Origin: Phytophthora quininea
Taxonomy: Eukaryota > Oomycota > Peronosporomycetes > Peronosporales > Peronosporaceae
NCBI GenBank assembly: GCA_011947345.1
Contig: JAAVTG010000252.1
Span: forward strand, 1 to 58,047
Length of the DNA: 58,047 nt
Reading direction: 5' to 3'
Shown here: positions 52,406 through 58,047 of the stretch, piece by piece
Numbering within the stretch: position 1 is the first letter of the stretch
Layout: each line of letters begins with the position of its first letter
Notes under the pieces: generated by a model
Told to the model about the DNA's origin: nothing
Seen by the model: only the letters and a program-made list of their open reading frames with translations
Database searches by the model: none
Made by a program: the position numbers and the translations under genes

Positions 52406-55289
52406 GACACCTTTATGTGACGATGTGAATTAAGTTTTTCTATGGATCGCGCTGTGGAGAGTTTACACAATGGAGCTAGTGCTGAATATTACGCTCAAGT
52501 GATGAAGAAGTTTGCAACAAAACGAGTCGCTTGGGAGAAGGCAATGGTGTGCTGTCCTATCAAGGATGCGCCCTCAAGACTAGGAAGTGCGCCGAAGATA
52601 ATGTGTTCTTGAAAGGCACGCCCAAGATATGGCGTGTCCTAGGAATGCGCGCTGAAAGAATCTCCGCTCTTGGAGTATACGCCCAAGGGCAGATTGCCTT
52701 GACCGTGAGTGCACGTTACGTCCTGGTCACCTCTCGCCCTTAAACGGGTCGCCAAGAACCAAGGTACAAATTGCCGCAGTGAAATCTATTCCTGTGTGCA
52801 ACCGGTCTCGCCTTGGCTAACCTCACGATATGTGAGGGAAGGACCTGTAAATCCCCAAGCTGCCCAAGTGACCCAAGAAGCACAGCTGCCGCCCAAGACC
52901 CAGGAAGGTTTTGGATGAATATTCCAAGGATATATTTCTTGGGCAGCCGCTTCTTCGATGGAGATTCTCTACGACAGAGATTCTCTTGGATGGAGATTTT
53001 TCGATGGAAATCTTCTCTTGGACGTGGATTCTGGCACTTAGCGAGAATTCGCATTCACCATGAACCCAGTGGTTTGTACCCAAAATGTTTACGCCACAGA
53101 TGATTTGAAGAGCGACGAACCCACGATAAGTGGCCGTCATAAAGTCAAACATACTAAGATCAAGTCTAATTCGTATTTTAATGACTGCGCCCAAGATCTG
53201 CGGAAGAGCTGCAGATCTATTAGCTATAAGAGATATCAATCAGAATGCCCTGTACTGCACAAGCGCCAGTCGATGCTCTTTGCGTGTTAGTGCTAAGGTG
53301 ACTTGCTGGTCCCCGTCTGCTTGTAAAGTCCAATTGGAAGGGGAGTCTAGGAGCCCCAACCATTTCGTTTACTAATTGGGCGTCTGTCTTGCAGCCCAAC
53401 CCATTTCATATTAAAACTACGCTCAAGCGGCTGGATAGCAGTCGCCGCCTGAATTTGCTTTGAGACGGCGTCTTACAATGTTCTGTATTGGGATTCGTAT
53501 TGACTGATCTGTGTGTTCCTTCGATTGAAGGTGGTGCGCGTTCGCTGAACCAAATCCAAGACTTTCCAGGTGTCTTGGGCGTTGGATTGAACCTAGTGTG
53601 AGACCCCCCGACCAAGGGTCTATAAGAATAATTGTCGGCTGTACATTTGCATAAAGATCTCTCTGTATATTGATTGTCTATGGTTACTAGTTCTTCTTGA
53701 ACTTGCAGTCCAAGAACTCCGTCTCTTCAACTGCCACCTAAGAAAAGTGGGCTGCAGGGGAACGAATTGTGGGCAAACTAATCCATTTAACACTCTTTTG
53801 TGTCTTTGACTGTCAAAGGCCATTCGGTAGATTAAACGCGAAATCCAAGGGTCGAACCTATAGGGATTCACGAGGTGCACACGCCAATCATTCAACGTCA
53901 ATTCCAAGAACCGCCGCTGAAGGAGTATACGACTGATCTCGGTTCCCTAGATCCTGGCACGGCTCGCGCTGTACGACGACACACTACCCAGCAACCCTCT
54001 GGACTGAAAACATCACCAGATTCCACATTTAATAGACTCCACAGAATTTCTCATGCCAGCTGTTCCACGAAGATATTTCACACATCCGGCTACTTGAAAA
54101 TACGACGGCATTTCATTATCAGGTTCGATGTCTTGTGAACGGCGAAGACCCTACCAAATATGTCGAGACACCAACCCTATTTCATCAATGTCCTTATGTA
54201 CTCTTTCATTGCTGTCGTCACTCGTGCTTTGTGTTCTCCAGCACACGCAGCAGACCCTCCGCGCATGATCGCACACACTTCCCATGACCATGTGAATATA
54301 TGTTGTTGAGCACATCCACACTTTCCACTTGACGGGACATATCTGCCCGCCATTGACCATCGCCGAAACGCTCGTGATACTTGTGCACTTCATCCGGCAC
54401 TCGAGCTTGTCGTGATCTCCAGGACAAACGCGGCATATTTGTGTCTTTGTGGCGTACACAACAGAGCATCAACATTTGGCCGCACGCTTCATCGCAAACT
54501 CTTTATATTTCGAAGCCGTGAATGCAAGGTGCTAGCCGTCCACAGGCGGGTCGGCCTCGTCCGGGGCTCATGTAAAGACTGAAGCTCGTTATGGAAAGTC
54601 TGGCCAACCTTGACCCTCCGTTTGGAGTATCTATAATACGTCTACCACATTAAACTCGGCGTTCGCTTCCTAAATTGGTGTTCGTGACATTAACTGTTTG
54701 GTCTTGCCCAGAGATTGTTTGATTTTGTTCAGTCACTCCAATTTTGTTCAGTGTCTGCTAGCTACGGTTTGTTGATAGGCAAATCAAGTTTGGCATTATT
54801 CCAAAACTGGTTTGCTGTTAACCTAGTCTCGTATAATTACCATTGCAAATCAAGATCAACGCCTCTATTGTACTGGCCAAAAGAGTTCGGACCAAGGTTT
54901 GTAAAACCTCGACATTTTTTGTTGTAGCCCCTCGTTGGCGGGTCGGACAAGGTTGGTGCTACCCGCAATCGCTTCATCTACGCGTCAGCTTTTGGTAACA
55001 GTTCCCCATGTGTCCAACAACCTACTTTCATAATGGCTAGAGGCTAAAACCTAACACTCGGTCATCAGCGCCTAAAAATTCTTCCTGGCGGAGAAAGAAG
55101 AAGGCCGCGAGCGGGGTTTGCACGCGCAAGCTCGTTCACCTGTGTCTGGGCATTGCGGAGAGCACCGTTTCGCGCGTGTGGCGTGCACACACCGCGCCAC
55201 AGGAGGACGAAATCTCCGCTGTAAGGCCATTCCAGCCCATGTATCAACTACCTCTCTAAATTAATATTTTGTAGGAACAGCGAGGACGC
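52406..55289. other. Repeat-region DNA without a recognised gene, 2.9 kb
   Basis: Contains a cluster of CGCCCAAG octamers (52619-53581), imperfect GATGGAGATT direct repeats (about 52957-53010), a possible long-terminal-repeat-like stretch with TATAAGAATAAT (about 53620) and a minus-strand Cys-rich frame (54151-54475; QICRVCPGDHDKLECRMKC) that looks like part of a mobile-element protein. None can be named with confidence. Confidence 0.35.
52619..53581. repeat. CGCCCAAG octamer cluster
   Basis: CGCCCAAG at 52619, 52680, 52890 and 53188, and its complement CTTGGGCG at 53574: five copies in under 1 kb, plus several CCCAAG near-copies at 52853-52876. Confidence 0.6.
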
Positions 55290-56666
55290 CAACGCAGTTT
55301 CAGTGACGAAGATGTTACCCCGAAATTGCCGCGTACGTGAATTCCTGTAATGAGCAGCGACTCCCATTACAGCCAATATGATCGCTTGGGGATGAAGTGT
55401 CCAAGCAGACACCATACACAATTGTACGGCGCTCGATGAGTAGGCTTCTTCAACGCCTTAGGTACAATTACATTAAGGGTGGGCAGCGACACTTTTTGGC
55501 AGTCTGTGTAAAATGTGGCGTGCAGAGCTCCGTATTTCAAAGAAAGCTACAAAACTGCGACGGCAACAATTATCCCATTCGGCCGTAGGTTTATTTGGAA
55601 ATCGTACGTGAACGTAAATCACGTTCATGGGATGATATGGCTTCTGCCAGATACGAAGCGATACGCCGCCAGTGGTCAAGGTACAAGTGTATATTTTACT
55701 TGCACAAATTGACTTTTTCTTAAATTGTTATGATAAGATTTTGTATTGTAGCCGCTGGTATTATATATCGACAAGGGGATATTTTGAAGGGACAATTTGT
55801 GCCAAATTCTTTTACGCATTGGGTAGCCAACCGTAAGGAAAGCGAGGGTGACTATCGCGGCAAAACTTTGGCGGCAATTTTGACGCCGCACAATTAGAGC
55901 ATTGGTTTCATAGTTTGTGCAAGATGCTGGCAATTTCGTACGGCTCATCCCACATCTGTCTCGACGGAGCCAGCTACCACAAACGAAATCTCCTACCCGT
56001 CCCAACGACAAGTTCAAGGAAGGCAGAAATGCAGTAATGGTTCGAGCAAAATGGTACGTCAATTTATTTCTCTTATCAATTAGTCCATCAACATATTGTT
56101 TTACAAAAGTAGGAATTTGCTATGACAGTAAAGCCATTAGGCGCAGCTCATGCAACTCATCCGCGCACACAAACCCCACCACTCTACACGGTGGTTGCAA
56201 TAGCAACTATGTAAGGCACCAGGTCACGTACCCCCCTTCCATCATCTGTAGCTACAACCTATCGAGTTGATATAGGGAGATGAAGGGAATCATTGCTAGA
56301 CGTCCTGCTCACAACATCTCTGAGCTAAACGCCAAGGTGAAGGAAACCGAGGTAAAAATCATACAGAAGAGCTGGTTGAAAAATATAAACGTATACAAAA
56401 AGTGGAAGACATGTACATACCTCAAGGCGATGGAGACAGTGGAAATTGTAAGTGAGTCGGAGGACGAAAACGAGAAGAGGATGATCAGGAATAAATCTAA
56501 CCTTTCACATGTAACAGACACAACTCGATCTGAACGACGTTTGCAGCACTTTAACCCTAAACTACCATATGATTTTGCATATGGTTCAGCAGCTTCTCCA
56601 ATCATTGACCGGTATGTCGATGAATCACAGGCTAACCCTTATGGGGCCCTTTCCCCAACCTTTTGA
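55290..56666 (+). pseudogene. IS630/Tc1-like DDE transposase remnant
   Basis: Degenerate plus-strand copy. Recognisable blocks: FDAAQLEHWFHSLCKMLAIS (about 55880-55935) and ICLDGASYHKRNLLPVPTTS (about 55960-56010; catalytic Asp), then WFEQNG, QVTYPP, LQPIELI (stop where Trp is expected, 56269-56271) and a helical end KGIIARRPAHNISELNAKVK. The last part stays open to 56666 with an acidic tail (VSESEDENEKRMIR). Stops and frame changes in nearly every block upstream. Confidence 0.6.
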
Positions 56667-56781
56667 GCGTCCGAGGCATGTTTTTAAGACGAAATTTGGA
56701 GTAGAAGGAGGCCAAATTTGGCAAATCCGACTGCAGAATCAGAATCTGAAGATCACGTTTTACCCTACATGAGCAATCGTA

Positions 56782-58047
56782 CACTCCTGGACAGAATATT
56801 ACGGCCACCCCGATTTTTCCTCATAACGTTTTTTTCTACTGCGAGTTCCAGCTCGCTATTTAGATATGTCTTGCAGACATCCACGAGAAACATACTTCCG
56901 ACCGGAAGCTTGCGGAATTCGCACTATAAAGGCAGGCTCCAATACAAAAATCAAGTGTCGGTGCTGGACAAAATATACGGCCGGCCTGATGAATACAAAT
57001 GTTATGTCAAACGTATACAAATCATTGTGCCATTAGCTTTAGACGTTCTCCACCACCAGTGGCATGGCTGGTTGCAAGCTCTTAAAGCTGCGCTCTCGTT
57101 GCCATTCTACAACTAGATGGGGCGAGGACCATCGCTGACCGAGGCAGAGTGTGGGCGGATTCAAGGACTCAGCGAAGGTGGCTTTAGTATTAGAGCAATT
57201 GCGAAGAAAGTGAAGCGCTCGCGTGATTGAGTGCAGAGAGCGTTGAATGGTAAGCGTCTCCGCCGTCCAGCAGGCAGGAAGCCGACCCTTTCAGAACGCC
57301 TGACACGCCGCGTTGTCAGGAAAGCTGCCACAGGAGACTACAGCTCGGCTCGCCTGAAGGAAGACCTCGTGTGCCCGTGCTCGACGCGAACGCTTCGACG
57401 TCTCTTGGCTGGCGTCGACTGGCCGGAATATGCGAAGATGGACAACAATCTTCCCTGACCAAGCGACACAAAATGGCACGGCTCGACTGGGCTAAGCGCA
57501 TGATTATTCAGCCGGACATGTGGCCTCGTATTGTGTTCTCCGATGAGAAAAGTTCAACTTCGACGGCCAGATGGGCTCCGCAAGTACTGGCGTGACGTGA
57601 GGCGACCTGGAAGACAGACAGTGCGTCGTCAGAATGGTGGCGGCTCTGTAATGGTGTGGGGAGTTTTAGTGCTGCAGGAAAGTCGAAGCTAGCGGTGCTA
57701 CAGGGACGTCAGGCGTCGGAGCATTATGTCTACACAGTGTCGGAGTTTATGCTCCCGTTTGCTCACTTCCACCATGGTATCGACTACATCTACCAGCAGG
57801 ATAATGCATCCATCCACCGCTCGAAGCTCACAACGGAGTTGTTCAAGGAGGAGAGCATCTTCGTTTTAGATTGGCCAGCTCGTTCACCTGACCTGAATCC
57901 AATCGAGAATGTCTGGGCCATGATGGCTCAGATTGTCTACTACAACGGGAGGCAGTACGACAGCGTGGCAGATTTGACGGGTGCAATTTTAGCTGCTTGG
58001 GACGCTCTTGACGCTGTTTATCTGAGGAAGTTGGCGGACTCGATGCC
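56782..58047 (+). mobile_element. Tc1/mariner transposon, left part (right end beyond window)
   Basis: Probable left end after TA at 56780-56781. Two similar motifs, CTGGACAGAATATTACGGCC (56787) and CTGGACAAAATATACGGCCG (56964), lie 177 bp apart in direct orientation, as in the IR/DR type of Tc1 ends. A Tc1 transposase follows at 57117. Confidence 0.65.
57117..58047 (+). pseudogene. Tc1/mariner transposase, broken, C-terminus beyond window
   Basis: Starts MGRGPSLTEAECGRIQGLSE (helix-turn-helix), interrupted by TGA at 57228-57230 (codon 38), then RALNGKRLRRPAGRKPTLSE, LTKRHKMARLDWAKRM, IVFSDEK (first catalytic Asp), FNFDG, VRRQNGGGSVMVWG, IYQQDNASIHRSK (second Asp) and DWPARSPDLNPIENVWAMM (catalytic third acidic residue). 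Frame changes near 57460 and 57550 (A-run and C-run) and near 57690. The classical Tc1 order is complete up to the window edge. Confidence 0.85.

Noticed and set aside
53400..53760. Solo long terminal repeat
   Set aside because: TATA-like and LTR-like texture but no second copy, target duplication or primer-binding site could be shown.
56718..57116. 132-codon ORF before the Tc1 transposase
   Set aside because: It overlaps the paired end-motifs of the element and has no recognisable protein character; treated as non-coding transposon end.
1..58047. CRISPR arrays, tRNA or rRNA genes
   Set aside because: No regularly spaced identical short repeats with unique spacers, and no cloverleaf or rRNA-like sequence was recognised on either strand.

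Overview
The window reads as nuclear DNA of an oomycete, most likely Phytophthora or a close relative. Evidence: short GT-AG introns (56-97 nt); oomycete-type initiator elements (YCAYTYY, sometimes followed by the flanking element MWTTTNC) just upstream of several start codons; zoospore/flagellar genes beside plant-cell-wall enzymes; tightly packed genes on both strands; and a sharp switch to repeat-rich DNA. The genus is inferred from protein character, not from a database match.

Left part (about 1-31.4 kb) is gene-dense. In order: pectate lyase (-, cut by the window edge), a decayed Harbinger transposase, CstF-64/CSTF2 (-), a small spliced ORF, an OTUD3-like deubiquitinase, an outer-dynein-arm docking-complex protein, an EHD membrane-remodelling ATPase (-), an unresolved coding patch, a RING plus SANT-like protein with RxxS repeats, a short-chain dehydrogenase, a RING-H2 protein (-), the FACT subunit SSRP1/Pob3 (-), a mucin-like secreted repeat protein, two pectin-acetylesterase/Notum-family paralogues flanking a UNC-50 gene (-), an MIT/coiled-coil protein (-), a tandem pair of small MIF4G (eIF4G-like) genes, and a YbaK-domain protein (-). 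Pectate lyase, the two CE13-type esterases and the mucin-like protein form a loose secreted / cell-surface theme; the others are housekeeping.

Right part (about 31.5-58 kb) is gene-poor and made of nested, mostly broken transposons and host-gene debris: an M96/bZIP-like remnant; a 5,057-bp Harbinger-type element with intact 15-bp terminal inverted repeats and a 3-bp target duplication that carries a transposase, a DNA-binding-protein gene and, between them, a decayed PDR-type ABC-transporter fragment; an older transposon with an internally inverted middle; a methionine-synthase pseudogene; a pogo-like element with identical 27-bp TIRs and TA duplication; and MULE, IS630/Tc1-like and Tc1/mariner remnants, the last running off the right edge.

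The most important technical observation is that nearly all conserved genes are broken by single missing bases, almost always inside G/C/A/T runs. Adding back one base per run makes the exon lengths divisible by three in SSRP1, CSTF2, the OTU protein, the YbaK protein, the mucin and both Harbinger genes. These breaks are most simply homopolymer under-calls in the assembly. By contrast the lesions in the right-hand transposon remnants include nonsense codons, deletions and an inversion, and look like true decay.
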